Below, in pieces: positions 5,275-5,873 of a stretch of DNA of 5,873 nucleotides. This stretch comes from Desulfobacula sp. GTDB lineage: Bacteria > Desulfobacterota > Desulfobacteria > Desulfobacterales > Desulfobacteraceae. The DNA lies in contig JABIYQ010000564.1 in assembly GCA_018702715.1 (NCBI GenBank), forward strand, positions 1 to 5,873. The letters run 5' to 3'. The notes under the pieces were generated by a model. The model did not search any database. It worked only from the letters and a program-made list of their open reading frames with translations, and was not told the DNA's origin. Every line of letters begins with the position of its first letter. The first letter of the stretch is position 1. The position numbers were made by a program, and so were the translations under genes.

Positions 5275-5873
5275 TTATCTGTTACTGACAGCAAGACCAA
5301 TACCTGCTCCAATAAACGTGCCGCCAATAGTTTTCTGGATGTATTTCATAACACTCGTGTTGGAAAATAAAGAGGCAATCTTTTGACCGCCTATTGCGTA
5401 AATCATAAAACAGCAAAATGCACTTAAAATGCAAGTGCTCACAAGTATGAAAAATTGTGATAAATAGGGTGCATCAGGGTTAATAAATTGTGGAAATACT
5501 GCAGTGAAAAATATAATTGCCTTGGGGTTTCCAGCAGTCACAAAGGCGGATTGCATGTACATCTCTCTTAAAGAATACCATTTGGTGGATTGATTTAATT
5601 GGGTGGTTGATAATAACATATTAGATGAACGTAACATGCTTATCCCCATATAGATTAGATATACTGCTCCGGCCCATTTAATGAGCTGAAAAATAATTTC
5701 AGAACTAAATAAGATTGTTCCCAGGCCGGCAAGAGAAATAGATGCTTGAACTAATGTAACGCTTACATTTCCCATGGCTGAAGCAATGGTTTTTTTAGCT
5801 CCATACCGCATGCCATGTGTTAAAGCCAGAAGCATGCTGGGTCCTGGAATAATTGAGGCAATAATTACAGTAA
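5275..5873 (-). CDS. LysE/RhtB-family amino-acid (or derivative) exporter, 5' end outside the window
   Basis: This inner-membrane exporter is partial: the frame stays open to the window edge, so the start codon lies beyond 5873 and 198 residues are visible. The ATG at 5835 is internal, because the family hallmark PGPS directly precedes it (window residues 9-12) and reads on into MLLALTHGMRYG. Other family marks are the GN following the first helix pair, the segment WAGAVYLIYMGISMLRS for the third helix, and NPKAIIFFTAVFPQFI at about visible residues 115-130. Several hydrophobic segments follow, ending in IGGTFIGAGIGLAVSNR. LysE/RhtB proteins are about 200-215 residues, so only some 10-20 residues should be missing. 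The family exports lysine, threonine, homoserine, cysteine pathway compounds and similar molecules; the substrate cannot be told from the sequence. It is the most upstream visible gene of the minus-strand group. Confidence 0.88.
   Translation of the reverse strand, partial: TVIIASIIPGPSMLLALTHGMRYGAKKTIASAMGNVSVTLVQASISLAGLGTILFSSEIIFQLIKWAGAVYLIYMGISMLRSSNMLLSTTQLNQSTKWYSLREMYMQSAFVTAGNPKAIIFFTAVFPQFINPDAPYLSQFFILVSTCILSAFCCFMIYAIGGQKIASLFSNTSVMKYIQKTIGGTFIGAGIGLAVSNR

Overview
The window holds two opposing gene blocks that meet tail to tail near position 3,920. No ribosomal or transfer RNA, CRISPR array, insertion sequence or origin was found. The organism is a Gram-negative bacterium: the left block encodes a periplasmic esterase and an inner-membrane ABC system. 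Moderate GC and the protein style would suit a Desulfobacterota (Desulfobacter/Desulfobacula-like) genome, but that is an impression, not a demonstrated assignment.

Left block (26-3910, plus strand) is a compact three-gene operon: a secreted SGNH/GDSL esterase of the TesA type, an ABC ATPase of the YbbA type and a large FtsX/MacB-superfamily permease of the YbbP type. The esterase stop and ATPase start are 1 nt apart, and the ATPase stop and permease start share one base (TGATG), so translation is probably coupled. In E. coli the same three genes are neighbours, but tesA is divergent from ybbAP. Here they form one transcription unit, which argues that esterase and transporter work together at the periplasmic face of the inner membrane, probably on a lipid-like or other hydrophobic ester substrate.

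Right block (3930-5873, minus strand), read right to left, holds a LysE/RhtB-family exporter (its 5' end lies beyond the window), a YpeA-like GNAT acetyltransferase and a class I SAM-dependent methyltransferase. The gaps are 76 and 84 bp, each with short repeats or an inverted repeat. This block is visibly more AT-rich than the left one, especially the methyltransferase gene, and looks like an accessory or separately acquired set. No shared pathway is evident for these genes.

The most distinctive local signal is a 12-bp tandem duplication inside the permease gene (3062-3085). It encodes an RGGR-RGGR arginine/glycine patch in the second periplasmic domain and also forms a canonical G-quadruplex motif on the coding strand. 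I see no clear evidence of a wholly undescribed system; the best leads are the esterase-transporter operon and this repeat.
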